64,000 nucleotides of DNA from Lumbricus rubellus. Its lineage: Eukaryota; Annelida; Clitellata; Crassiclitellata; Lumbricidae. Below the pieces are notes generated by a model. That model had not been told where the DNA came from, made no database searches, and was given only the letters and a program-made list of their open reading frames with translations. The DNA lies in assembly GCA_945859605.1 (NCBI GenBank), contig OX243814.1, positions 30,959,173-31,023,172 of the forward strand, written 5' to 3'. Of the stretch, positions 35,901 through 47,132 are shown piece by piece (position 1 is the stretch's first letter; every line of letters begins with the position of its first letter). The position numbers and the translations under genes were made by a program.

Positions 35901-38900
35901 ATGACAACATCTATAGTCTGAGACATTAGAACTACAAGTTGTATTAAATTATAAATATGTCAATCTGTCATGCCTCATGGCACTCCCTCCCTGTTCTTTT
36001 TCCCTGGAATGTCTAGATTCATAGTTCTAAACTAATTGATAATTGTTTTGCCAATGGACACCCTGTGGTTGCTACTTCAGTGAGTAAGAAAGTAGTTGTG
36101 AGTAATAAAGTGTTGAGAGTAGAATGATGCTGGTTTTTTTAATTCATTCATTCATTCAAGTATTTATATAGCGCCTCTTCAAGGAAGCTACTCAGAGGCG
36201 CTCCCGACTTCTGCCAAACAGAACATTTTCTTATAATTGTCTTATACCCTGTGGTTTTTGATCTTCAGGATGCTTTTGTTACGGCCATGAAGTTTGGAGA
36301 GGATAACTCTTGCGGTCCGCAAGCCGTCTGTAGTACTTGCCAACAAAATCCCGTGTCCGTTGAGATGTGCTCACCGGAAGCCATGAATGAGCCCGGCATC
36401 ATGTTGCCCACGATTTTAGCTGGTGCCTCTGATCGTTCAAGCGTGTCCTCTGAGCAGAAGTCTGAGCGCTCAATTGCGTCCTCTGAGCACAAGACTGAGC
36501 GCTCAAGTGTGTCCTCTGAGCAGAAGTCTGAGCGCTCAAGTGCGTCCTCTGAGCACAAGACTGAGCGCTCAAGTGCGTCCTCTGAGCACAAGACTGAGCG
36601 CTCAAGTGTGTCCTCTGAGCAGAAGGCTGACCGCTCAAGTGTGTCCTCTGAGCAGAAGGCCGACCGCTCGAGTGTGTCGATTGAGCAGAAGGAGCCGAAC
36701 AACAACAACAACAATGTTGACGATGAAAACCTGGCCGAGGTGTTCGGGAAGTGTATGGAATCGGCGCTTTCCAACTGCCTTGCTGGAAATCAGGGACCAT
36801 CGCAACCGGTGAGAATGATTTGTCAAGCGTATGATCCGTGATTTTCTTGCTGTTGTGTGATATTGGCATCACTTGGAAATTGAAGTGTGCCCGTAACCTA
36901 TTAACAACTGCATTGACTAATGTAGGGATGTCACCATTTGAGGTTTTTACCCATCTCTGCACAATCTTTCACTGCAAAATTGGGATACTTTCCGACTTCT
37001 GATGACATTACAAGTTTTTCACTTGATATTTCCCGTTAGTACAGCATAATTACTTTTACTTTTACTCTAATTCTAAATTGATGAGCTCTTAGCCTCTTAC
37101 TGTACCATATTTTACAAAATGAACACAGCAGTGGGTCAACGAAGCATGGTATATACAGAGTTGTATGTTTTTAGTCGGAGGATCTTGTGAAGGCAGAGAA
37201 GGAAGAGGGACCACAGGACTCGGGGCAAAGTCAGGTTTTGCCGTCGACTACAGTGTTTGAGCTTATGTCGACTTACAGAGGGAGCGAGAGTGGAAGGAGA
37301 CTCAGAACGGCCAACAAAGGTCAGAGAGTGCTTCATTTAATAATAATATTCTCTTTATTGAAACGATCTCGGTTGACAGGTCTACCGCGACCGGTTTCAG
37401 TGTACAATTATGCAGTTTAAACAATTCACAAGCACGGATACCACAGAATACACAAATCTTAACTAAACTTACTGAACGGACAACCTGCAATTTAAGTTTT
37501 CTGTTTGTATTAGCTGAATGAATATTCATGTTTTTAGGAAGGGTACTTGATGTCATAGATAAATTAGGGAGGCTCATTTATGAGTAGCTTGATTACTTGC
37601 AAATTAGGGACTTGTGAAGCTTTGATAAAGGTCAGTATATTGCCACATCAGGTGTCTTAAATTATAAATAGCTGCACATCAGCTGTGTATCATGCAATTG
37701 ACCATTTGACTAGCTTGACACTTCATAATTATGTCTGGAGTCACTAAAATGACTTATATGCAGAAGGAATTATGTCTGGAGTCACTAAAATGACTTATGC
37801 AGAAGGGCAGTATTAGACAAATGTGCATTAGCGATCATATATTGACCAATATCAGTTGAACTTGAATCACTGCATTGATAGAATGACTTGCTACTCTAAT
37901 CTTATGGTAGACAGACATTGTATTGCAATCCAATGCTGGGCTTACTTCCTAATTTACTGGTAATCTAATGACATGGTTGTAAGACTACCATTAGATCTGT
38001 TTAAGCAGTCACCCTAACTGTTCTAATGCTGGGTTACTACTTAATTGAATTAAATGCTAAGTGTTCATCAAGTGAAATTGTAGTGGATGTAACATTGCCG
38101 TTGTCTATGGTTTCGGTTGGTTTGTTGAATGTGTGTGGATTGATATCATAAGAAAATTGTAGTCAAATAAATTGTGAATTGGTTTTGTTTCTGATCATTG
38201 TCAGTGCCCAAAGAGGATGATACTGTGCAGGAGGAAGAGAACAAAAGACTGAAAGAGGAGGAGAAAGCAAAGGTTTTTCTTACTTGTGGTTTACTGCAAC
38301 CTTTTCTCAAATCTCATCTTTTCAATTCTATTTCTCAGTTGCGTTAACATGGAAAGTACATGATTTGTTGTCATGTTTGATTGGTGGTTAGGAAATGAGT
38401 TTAGATATTAAACATTTCCCGCCGAACCGGGTCACCCGTGACCCCATTAACAGGATAGGTATCAAAACAATTCCGGCTGGAAAGGGTTAAAGGTCTACCA
38501 AGTTCAGTTAAATCAATCAATCTAGGTATATGCATTTATTCCTTATTCCAAGCTGTCATAGGCACAACTGCTTTTTTGTTTTATGTACGAGAGGTCTTTG
38601 CTATGTAAAAAATTTGTGCAATTTTTTGTGCTGTGTTATTATTTTAAAGAAATATGAACGATTCATGAAGGTGAGGGGTGACGTCATTGTCCATCTTTCC
38701 TCCAACTTGAAGGATCATCTTAAGGTTAGTGTTTCATTTCTTTGTTTTGGCTGCTGATGAGGAAGATTAGGATAGTGATTATTCTAAGATAGGGTTCTCA
38801 CTCTTCTGGGAAAACCCTTGAAAGTCAGAGAACGTCAGGGTATTTTTTCGGAAGCGTTGGGGAAGTCAGAGAAATTTCATTTTTAGTACAGAAAAAGACT

Positions 38901-41900
38901 TTTGCTGAATTCAACAAAGGGCATGAAGGACTGATTCCAAATGATGTTTCCAATAGTGAAATTGCATGGAAAGTAGCCGAAATTATTTTTTTTTGTTTAA
39001 CTGAATTTTTCTAAATAGCGGGGTAAAAAATATTATATTATTTATTTATTATTTTATTTATTTATTATTTTTATTGTTCAAACTTGTGTGAGTAGTCTGA
39101 AATCTTTTGGGAAGTTACTGATAAAGTCAGGGAATTTGAAAGCAATAAATGATTGGGAACCCTGTAAAAATTGTGTTTATGACGACATTGATGATCAATG
39201 AAAATGATGAGGATAGATGACTAAAGTCCAGAATGCTAACATACGATAATGGCAGTGAATAGGTTCATGTAGGGTTGATGTGAGACCTTTTTTGTCCGTT
39301 ATTCTATCTGGGTAATTTTCTTTCCAGTTAGAAGTAGGGTGTAACTGATTGTCTGTTCTTGACTTCGGATTCAATCTGATTAATCACCAATATTTCTTTC
39401 TATTGATGTAATGAGCATGTATTCAGCTATACACACAACCAAATTGTGCACATAATGTGGTATGCACATTGGACATACCGAATTTTTCTTCCATTGAAAT
39501 ACTACATGTTAAAACAGCTTCTATTTAAACCTAAATAAATTTTTCAGCACAGTTACACTCTTCTTCTTCTGTGTAACTGTAAAGAAATGATTGGTTTCAA
39601 AAATAAATGATTGATTGATTGATTGATTCTTCAGGTGGCATTGATCAACAAAATATTTAGAGCGGGAAATATTGTTTCATTTTGCACTGTTAATCTTACT
39701 ATCGATGATGTTTTCATTGATTAATTGCTTTTGTTATAGGCATTTTATTGTGTGAATGCTGTTTATTAATTTAACAGAATAATTGTGCTATTTCAGGATG
39801 TCTTTGATGTTCTTTCTCTGCACTTCAAGTCGCCACTTGCCATGGCAGAAAATGCCGCACCAGTAGGTATTTAGATTAACTCGCAGGCATACAGAGCTTG
39901 TGTTGTAATAGCTAAAAAATTTAACTGAATACTCACATCATCAACATTATAATGCTTATCATCAACATTATAATGCTTATCATCAACATTATAATGCTTA
40001 TCAGCTTCGTCAAAACCACTACCATAACAAACATCACTTTAGTCCTTTCTCTTACTCATTATCTCTGCTGTGAATCACCACCTTCATATTTTTTTGTATC
40101 TTTATGACTAAACCAGTCACTACTAACAACTATCTTTGTCCTTTATCACTACCACTGTTATATTGCCAATGAAGGGTTGTCCATGGATTAAGGCAGTGCT
40201 TCTCAAACTGTTGTCCATGACTATACATGTCATCAGGCGATTGAATATATATTGAATACCTGGCCATTATATGTTAACCATCTGGAAGGAAATTTTTTAT
40301 CGTACTCAAAAATATTGTTAAAATGTTTTTGATGTTGTTATGAAACAATATTATTATTCAACTGTACTTAATTCAGTATTCACAGATATGACACTTGACA
40401 AGCGGTTTTAAACATACAGTAGTGTCAAAAGTAAATTGCAGGTGTTTGAAAGAAGTTAGGAGAAGATGATGTCAATTGCAGGCGGCAGAAATAGGGAAGG
40501 GTGTGGTAAAAAAAATCGTAGTTATTTTGTGGACCACCTTTATGGAAAACACCTAAGATGGCAATACCTTTCTCCATGTTATCTTTGCTGCCAATGTAGT
40601 CATCATCATTGTCATGTAGTCACAACACACCAGCACATGAACATTGTCTTCAAACAACATTGTCGGTCAAATTGTGAAACGTTTGCCATGATACTTATGA
40701 TAGCTTCTGCAAACTTAAAATTTTTGTTAAGTGTTGGGGATTTCTGTTAGAGTATCTGGTAACACAAATTTGTGATTTTTAAATTCTAGGTGCCTAACCA
40801 TTTTAATCAAAGTAAGTATTGTGTGAAAATGAAAGTCTGATAAAAAAAACATTAACTATTTGTGCAGTGTTAAAGTGTTGAAGACTAGCTGTTTATTCTG
40901 GTGTTATGTAAGAAATGTTTCTATATGTGTGTACTGTGTACCATATTTTCTGGACAGGTTTAAAAAAAACCTTGATATACATTGTATTGAAAAAGTTAAT
41001 TTAAGAGTGTATAAACATTGAAATAAGTGTTTTCTCCCAGCTGAAGATGTAACCAATTTGATTTCTGTCTTGATAAATATTAGTATTTAAGTGTGTTTTA
41101 TTAGTAGCGTAAGACTTGTTTAAGCGTTTCAAGAAAACTGTCACACTTGTCCAATACCAAGTCACTTGCAATGTAGCTTGTTTGCGCCAGAGTTACGACT
41201 AAATTGCAATTTAGTTAGGGGTAGAACGTTGCAATTTATTCTGTCTGGTTGCAGTAAATCTCTTGTTCACGTACATTGCGTTTATCATACACACTCTATC
41301 ACAGACTGCCATGATAGAACTTTGCGGTTTGCTGGCGACGCAGAGGCAGCAGCTGAGAGAGAGGAGCATACCGGTAATTACCCTAATGCTTCTGTTGAAG
41401 CAAGCATGGTCTCTTTGTCAACTCGTCGGCTTTAAGCTTACAATTTTGCATGCTTTTATTCTATCGTATTTCTAGATTTATATAGCATATTTTGATAAAT
41501 TCGTGGCATGGAATCCTCGGAGTAGATGAAACAAATGTAAAAATGAAAGACTGATGAGGAAAACATGTCAGCAGAACACTGGCTGGGTTAGAATCCAGAT
41601 GCAGCCAGGTCTGCTGAAGCCAGGCAGAGCTGGTAATAAGAACTACAATGTCTCAGTTGTATGCTGTTGATTCAATATGATTTATACAATAATTTGGCAT
41701 TTGAATCATGTTGGATGACTTTATTGATGGTTATTGAATTAGAACATCCACAGTGAATCAACTAATGCATGTGTCGCTTAAATTGTGAGGTATAGGGCCA
41801 TCTGTTTAGAATGCACACTCAGAAATCCGAAGTAGTACGCCCCTTCCTGTACGCACGTGTACGACCCATACTTGACGCATCCACCTTCTGAATCATGTAG

Positions 41901-44900
41901 AATGATCTATAATTAATTCATGCAGTAATCAGGGATTAACAGTATTAACGTGCTTCACAATTAATTTAGCAGTCAGGGTCAATGTGTCATGCAACTGACA
42001 CCTCTCCCACGGTCCCACTTCTCCCAGTTTTTGTTTGCTGTTCAGTGGCTCATTTTAAAGCCAATTATTGGCAAATTATTATTGTGGTTTTGCTCCTCAC
42101 CCTTCTCTTTTCTATGTTTATTTGCATCATTATTGGTAGGCTCCTCATGCGCAGTGATATGTTATTGTATCAAACCACCTCTCCCCTAAATGTACACATA
42201 CTAAATAAATGGCTCCTACTTTAGTTAAGTGCCTATTTAAGATCATAGTTAAGTTTTTTTAATATGATAAGGTAATGCTTCCATAATCAATTCTGAATTA
42301 TGAACTTTATCTGCTCGTTAAGTTTCCACCGTTATTGTTTTGTTTTCCGCTGTGCATTATTTCTTGTTCCATCTTTCGATTTATTGGATAGTAATTCGTT
42401 CTGTTTGTGTCTCTCCCAACAGGATTGCGATCTTTTTGGGGGCCTTCTCTTTGTAGTCAATGTCTTGTCAGTCCGTTACGGTGTTGTGTGTGAAGTTGGT
42501 TGGAGTAAAAAATTACTTGACTTAACCATGTGCTATTTTAAGTAACCATCGCTTACCACAGAATCTGCCACTGCACTGATCCACACTCTTGTCACCTCTA
42601 GAATGGATTTTTGCCATGCTTTCTAATCTAAATTTGGTGCTACAGTCTGTTCTGAACCTCAACGCATTAAATATAATACCCGTACTCTTACTCTGATGTG
42701 AAATTCTTTATTTGAAATTTCTCCATCCCATCTGATCACATTGTTTTTGCCTCATCTATTCCTAGTTGTAGATCCTTCTGCTCGGATGCATTTGGTATCC
42801 TTGTCGTCCCTCAGACTAGGTCCTCTACATTGTTGGTTCTTATATTCTTCCTTTTAAAATCTGAAGTGAGCTAAACATTAAACAATATGTCACCTCCTTT
42901 GTCCCACAAGTGCTTAAAATCTGTTTTGTCTGGCCATGTTCTTACTTGCTTGATCAGGAACCTAACCCTGCTGATGAGGCTTTTCTCGAGGTTGTCCTTT
43001 ACAAATTTTTATATGTGTTACTCATAGATTAGATACATAATATTTCTTTATTGATATGAAGTTTTTCTGTGGCAGGCTGTCGGCCTTAAACTAATGTACA
43101 AGAAGCTGGGTACAGAACTTACATTTTTCTGTACTGATTAGGGTTGTGAGTAAATATGTACAGTTTTGTACACAATAGCATACAGGGGATGGGTGATGAG
43201 ATGTGGTAAATAGCAGATATTAAGGTCTCCTCAGACAATGAAATGAGCATTGAATGGTTGAGTGGTGACAGGATGAAATGAGCTTGAATGTCACGTGGTG
43301 ACTGATGATGTGGATTTACCTGGTGAGGGTCTGTGCTTCAGGCGTTGGCTGGCCTATGACTGAACGGCGGATGATGACTTCTTGAGTAGAGACAAACATT
43401 GTCTGTGGTGTCAAACCAATAAGGCCTCCTCAGATGATGAATTTTGTGGGTCATTCCTTGACCCTGGCTGATGACAGTGGCATAGCCAGGCATTTATGCG
43501 GGGGAGGGGATTTATGCCCGGATGCCCTTCCTGACCCAACAGTATTACAGTAAATAAATTAAATAATAAAAAGGGAATAAAGTAACAAAGGGAGGAAAGC
43601 AGTTGTTACTACAAACTATTGTTTTGTTTTTCTTATTTAAGTGGATAAATAACCTTTTTTTAAATTCCTAAGCCAGTCAGGGTTTTAACCCCCTAAACCC
43701 CTTTGTCTATGCCACTCGCTAATGATGAATTCCTACAGATCTTACATCATTTTGTTTGATCAGTGATCACCCTTCGACTTGTTAAGAAAGGTCTGATCTT
43801 TTGACCTTGGTGACCTCAAAGATTCCTTCCACGAGAACTCAGTGACAGTGACATGCATTGAAACTGGACTTGCAACTCAACTGCACTCCATGATATAACA
43901 TTTGATATATTCTGATTTAAAATATTTATTATTTATTATTATTAAACTTGTTCCTCAATATTTTGTCATGTTTATTGGCATCTATAGGAAAGTTTACTTA
44001 TTACAGTACATGCATAGCAATTGCATAGTTTCCTTTCTGTTATCCAAATCCTTAAAATGATGTAGTTCTGTATATTGTAATTCTTTGTTCTGTTTGATTT
44101 GTGTGTGTGTGTTTTCTAGAAGTGAAAGCCTATTCACGCGAATTCTTGTTGGAGTGCAGCTCTAGTGCCCATTCTCAAAAGCTTCCTTGCAACTGGTCTC
44201 AGTTATCTGAAAAATATCCTGAAATTTGCCTAAAGGTTAGTACAGTAGCTTTTGTAGTCCCCTGAATAACTTTAAATATCTCTTTCTTGTCACAGATTTT
44301 GACTAATTTTTGAAACTTAGTGTTGAAAATACATTTCATTCAAGAGACTTGCTTTCTGGTAGATATCTGATGCATCAAAAAGCAGATGAATGCAGAACTC
44401 ATAAAATGAAATCGGAGAGAGAGGGATGGAACGAGGTTGTAAAGTGAGTTCCGAAATGCAGTGTGTTGGACAAAGGTGTAAAAATTACCGTATTTTAAAA
44501 TATGAACACCGTCCTGCCACTTATTGGCCAACACAGCCTGGAAAGGTAAGGGGTGTCCTGGCACTTATTTTGGAAAGGTAAGGAGCGTCCAGGCACTTCT
44601 TTTTCGGCACAAGTACTGCTTGCAATTCTTCTAATGAATGTAAGCATCACTAATGTATTCCTGAATCAGTAGTGATCTTGTAGATCAGACTAGTTGAATC
44701 TGGCCATAATGACAAGTAGTTTGTTAACACTTCCCAGTCACTAGTAGTACATTCTCATCGTTGTCAATTGAACTTTGTGATAGTTACAACTGTTACATGT
44801 ACTTAGGTCCTTCAGCTTTGGCACATCCAAGTAGGTGGACAGTTCTTTCTCCTGCCTCATGGTCCACCATCCATTTACTGCTCAGTACCAGGTACAATGT

Positions 44901-45742
44901 ATATATGTTGATAGTGCAACGCTCTGGGGAAAAATCCAGACTAGAGCATCACTTGATAATTTCTTTAAACCATCCCTAAAACTTTTTTCTTGTCTCTGAT
45001 AATATTATTAGCCAGAATATCAAAATTGAAAGAAAGATTTTCTGACAGGCAGACAGGTATGTACAATATTGTTTTGCTTTTGATAGTATATGCCAACCTT
45101 GAGAGTGGCAGTTAAATCGTCACATGTGCTTAACTGTGTTAAATTGTGACTTTTTTAATTGCTGTGTGCAGCGAAAATGTTTCACCAATTTACTTTTTGG
45201 TACAAATGTCATTTGAACAACCAGTGGGATATTCATCTGCAGCACTTCCAGTTGATAGCCATGGCGCTCTGTTCGACTGTTACTTTTGTGAAGTGCGGTG
45301 GTGTAGTGGTGGCGTTGTTGCCTTGGAGCCGGAAGGTTCGAGGTTCGAATCCACCTCACCGCGTAAGGACCTTGGGAAAGTCCTTCACTCGCAATTGCTC
45401 AGCGCTTCGGTGTGAAACTCTGATGCAGTGTCGGCTCTGCATTCTGGAGCGCCTCTGAGCAGTGAGAGCTTGAAGGGGCGCTATAACAAGTGCACATACA
45501 AACTGTTATAGCATAGACAATAGAAATTCTTACTCTAACATTGGTAAACTTGGCGTTTGATGTGACAGGAGGGAAAGCTCTTTGCAGCAGATTCGTGCAG
45601 TGCTTCGCCACGTTGGCTTGTTCTGAAAAGTTCTAATGGCGGCAGCATTAGGCGATCCTACTCGTCACCGTATCCTAGCGGAGAGCATGTCAATGGTTCG
45701 ACGACACCAGAACTGCTGGCGCTTACCGACAACAGTGGTTGA
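32963..45742 (+). CDS. mxt: Mextli-like protein: MIF4G-type N terminus, eIF4E-binding C terminus
   Basis: Mextli proteins (Drosophila, C. elegans) join a MIF4G domain to an eIF4E-binding motif and promote cap-dependent translation. Preferred exons: 32963-33053, 33659-33787, 34649-34821, 36269-36808, 37175-37319, 38205-38272, 38650-38724, 39797-39862, 40790-40811, 44120-44235, 45569-45742, giving 532 residues. Residues about 35-125 resemble the second half of a MIF4G/HEAT fold (ACSLMGMVTACGQQL, RYVLLHLIELVASNGDLSP). Residues about 183-272 are a Ser/Glu/Lys/Arg 12-residue repeat. A charged helix (ENKRLKEEEKAKKYERF) follows. Y441-L447, YSREFLL, fits the eIF4E-binding consensus YxxxxL-hydrophobic. 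The end is Ser-rich. I see no GxxG-bearing KH domain, which Drosophila Mextli has. An alternative skips the 22-nt exon and extends exon 8 to 39866; this also stays in frame. Confidence 0.75.
33075..33144. mobile_element. TTAA-flanked palindromic mini-element, family A
   Basis: 70 bp: TTAACCCTTTAATGCCGGAG ... ACCATCTCGGCATTAAAGGG TTAA. In the same intron and orientation as 33299-33369, 155 bp away, and nearly identical to it. Confidence 0.8.
33299..33369. mobile_element. TTAA-flanked palindromic mini-element, family A
   Basis: 71 bp, almost identical to the neighbour at 33075-33144 (one extra G in GGAGGGTATAGG and one C/T change). A short direct repeat (AACACTTTAACGATGAGCTG) follows at once. 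Confidence 0.8.
34433..34622. repeat. Minisatellite, seven copies of a 27-28 bp unit
   Basis: Unit CAGTGCATGACATTG + TTATAATCGCTTA. The copies are very similar, so the array is young. It ends 26 bp before the acceptor of the third exon of the Mextli-like gene, so array length changes could affect the branch-site region. Confidence 0.9.
34874..35087 (-). mobile_element. tRNA-derived SINE, copy 6 (young-looking)
   Basis: Full-length reverse-strand copy with A box, B-box region (GGTTCGAATCC complement present as GGATTCGAACCC) and intact hairpin tail. It begins 52 bp after the donor of the third Mextli-like exon. Confidence 0.85.
35392..35660 (+). mobile_element. Second SINE family, tRNA-Arg-like head, degraded
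   Basis: GTGATGGATAACACTGTGG resembles the head of 63441-63666, GGTTTGAATCC is B-box-like, and an ATT microsatellite ends it. The segment GATTTGCGTTCTTGTGAATT also occurs at about 17155-17180. Confidence 0.5.
36155..36230 (-). mobile_element. LINE 3' tail fragment
   Basis: On the - strand: AATGTTCTGTTTGGCAGAAG, GGGAGCGCCTCTGAGTAG, CTTGAAGAGGCGCTATATAA, then TGAA repeats. It ends 39 bp before the acceptor of the longest Mextli-like exon. Confidence 0.7.
36423..36690 (+). repeat. Coding minisatellite inside the Mextli-like gene
   Basis: A 36-bp unit (AGTGTGTCCTCTGAGCAG + AAGTCTGAGCGCTCA) repeated about eight times encodes 12-residue units of the type SSVSSEQKSERS or SSASSEHKTERS. The units alternate between EQK and EHK types, suggesting higher-order duplication. 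The array is open in several frames on both strands, which produces spurious ORFs. Confidence 0.9.
37345..37500. mobile_element. Repeat related to the second SINE family (body only)
   Basis: ATTCTCTTTATTGAAACGAT, ACAATTATGCAGTTTAAACA and CTTAACTAAACTTACTGA parallel the non-tRNA part of 63441-63666. A weaker relative may lie at 43045-43190. No head visible. Confidence 0.4.
38408..38490. mobile_element. TTAA-flanked palindromic mini-element, family D
   Basis: TTAAACATTTCCCGCCGAAC at the left and TTCCGGCTGGAAAGGGTTAA at the right, with GGGTCACCCGTGACCCC and GATAGGTATCAAAAC. It is the inverse orientation of 22530-22607. It lies in an intron of the Mextli-like gene. Confidence 0.65.
38790..39164. 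mobile_element. Possible inverted-repeat element with AGGGTTC ends
   Basis: AGGGTTCTCACTC at the left and ATTGGGAACCCT at the right are loosely inverted; GTCAGAGAA and GTCAGGGAA blocks recur inside. No target duplication read. Confidence 0.35.
41305..41373 (+). other. Candidate extra exon of the Mextli-like gene, 69 nt
   Basis: TCTATCACAG acceptor and CCG|GTAATT donor frame a G/C-richer block that is open in two frames. In phase 0 it reads TAMIELCGLLATQRQQLRER, protein-like, but it cannot then join 44120. In phase 1 it fits between the flanking exons. It may be an alternative exon or chance; it is left out of the preferred model. Confidence 0.3.
42540..43010 (+). mobile_element. Decayed LINE fragment (CR1/L2-like)
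   Basis: LIHTLVTSRMDFCHAF (about 42575-42622) matches the LVHAFITSRLDYCNAL block of CR1/L2-type reverse transcriptases. Stops and frameshifts follow. The element may begin earlier, near 42300. It lies in an intron of the Mextli-like gene. Confidence 0.65.
43475..43717. mobile_element. hAT-type MITE
   Basis: CAGTGGCATAGCCAGG at the left and GTCTATGCCACTC at the right. The flanking octamers GCTGATGA and GCTAATGA differ at one base. 243 bp, no open frame. Confidence 0.7.
44505..44615 (+). repeat. Dispersed repeat, second copy of the 3828-3950 type
   Basis: GTCCTGCCACTTATTGGCC, GTCCTGGCACTTATTTTGG and AAAGGTAAGGAGCGTCCAGG match the modules at 3828-3950. It lies in the last intron of the Mextli-like gene. 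Confidence 0.5.
45293..45502 (+). mobile_element. tRNA-derived SINE, copy 7 (young-looking)
   Basis: Intact A box TGGTGTAGTGG and B box GGTTCGAATCC; body and hairpin tail complete, ending ACAAGTGCACATACAAAC. It lies in the last intron of the Mextli-like gene, 66 bp before the final exon. Confidence 0.88.
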
Positions 45743-46052
45743 CATCCGCCATTTTAGTTTTGTAAATTTCTGCCAAACAGTTGTTTGTGAGTTATGTTCT
45801 GAAGTTGTGTTCTTACTCTCGTAGTCTGGCATTAAGAGCTTTTGTCGATGGTGCTAATTATGTTCTTTCTGTAGTGCTGGCTTCTGTCACAGGCCTGTGC
45901 AGCTCCAGGCGAGATGCCCGTGTTTATTTCTTTAATTAATTTTATAATTTAATTGTTGCTTTCGTTTTTGCGCTTATTGTTTCTCACCAGTAATGTGATT
46001 AAGACAGGTGGAAGATTGAAACAACTGCTTTGAAGCAACAGCCTCTTCCGAG

Positions 46053-46123
46053 TTAACCCTTTAATGCTGAGGTGGTAGTAAATGGTATGGGAAATCCTAT
46101 ACCCTCTAGCATAAAAGGGTTAA
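46053..46123. mobile_element. TTAA-flanked palindromic mini-element, family A
   Basis: 71 bp: TTAACCCTTTAATGCTGAGG ... CTATACCCTCTAGCATAAAA GGGTTAA. It lies downstream of the Mextli-like stop codon, possibly in its 3' UTR. Confidence 0.75.
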
Positions 46124-46368
46124 ATCTTGGCTTTAGTGTTATGTTTGTATGTGGACAATATCTCTTACAGTTTCTAGTCGAAAGTCATTTGCAAGTTTTG
46201 CTTCTGTATCTCGTTTACTTGTGTTGCATTATTGTAAGATTTGTGTGATGGATGGTTGGTACAGGTTTTGAGATATGTTACAAGCTGTTTGTTCATAACA
46301 AAAAAAATACTGCAATACACATCTGTTTTTATTTCTCAGCAGTGGAGACTCTCAAATGTATGTATTGT

Positions 46369-46570
46369 ATATGCACTTGTTACAGCGCCTCTTCAAACAT
46401 ATTTCTACTCGGAAGTGCTCCCGACTACAGCGCGGACACTGCATTGGAGTTTCACACCGAAGCGCATGAGTAATTGCGAGTGAAGGACTTGCGCAGGGTC
46501 CCTACGATGCTGCTTGAGGTGGATTCAAACCCGCAAGGCAACGAATATACCCACTACACCACTGCGCCCC
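46369..46570 (-). mobile_element. tRNA-derived SINE, copy 8
   Basis: Reverse-strand copy with moderate divergence (GCGCCTCTTCAAACATATTT tail, GGTGGATTCAAACCCGC at the B box). Full length from tail to head. Confidence 0.75.
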
Positions 46571-46744
46571 ACAAATGTACTTATCAAGGGAGCTAGTTGA
46601 ATCTCCAGCAGCAGGACGAGCACATGCTAGAAAATTCCACACAGGTGGCAGGCCATAGGTGAATAGAGTAAACAAGGCAAGGCAGCATTGATTGATCAAT
46701 CCTATTCGTCTTGTATGACTACTTTTCCCGCAAGCATTTGAAAC

Positions 46745-46835
46745 CCATTCTCTTTGATTATGGTTTGGTGTCAGGTCGGGAGTGCCTCTGAGGAGTTCTC
46801 TTGAAGTGGCACTATATAAATGTTCGATTACAATT
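46745..46835 (+). mobile_element. LINE 3' tail fragment with a compensated stem
   Basis: GGGAGTGCCTCTGAGGAG...CTTGAAGTGGCACTATATAA: the usual AGCGCC/GGCGCT stem pair has become AGTGCC/GGCACT, so both sides changed together. Confidence 0.6.
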
Positions 46836-46920
46836 ACTTGGTCAGTGAGGTTGTTCAGACTTGACAAAAGCGTCTGCATCCACTAAGGCTGAAGAGTGAA
46901 TAATAGATATTGGCACCCAG

Positions 46921-47132
46921 CAAGGCCGTGGCTAGGGGGGTGTTTGAACACCCCCCCCCCAAAATGGAAAATGTAAAAATAATATAATGCATTTACTAGC
47001 ACATAATGGGAAAAAACACATAAAATTAGGCAAAAAATGGTAAGAAAGCCGTTTCCTTTGACTAAAAAAAGTTGTCAAAAATTTTCCGCCCCGAAGAAAC
47101 ACCCCCGAAATCAAATCCTGATTACGGCCCTG
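46921..47132. mobile_element. hAT-type MITE
   Basis: CAAGGCCGTGGC at the left and ATTACGGCCCTG at the right. The exact 8-bp duplication GCACCCAG is at 46913-46920 and 47133-47140. A run of C and G follows the left end. Confidence 0.85.

Noticed and set aside
36265..36962. Several overlapping ORFs of 129-187 residues on both strands
   Set aside because: They arise because the 36-bp coding repeat is a multiple of three and stop-free in several frames.
44120..44235. An eIF4G N terminus (YxREFLL motif)
   Set aside because: The motif lies after the MIF4G-like region and near the C terminus, the Mextli arrangement; no eIF4G MIF4G domain follows before the stop.
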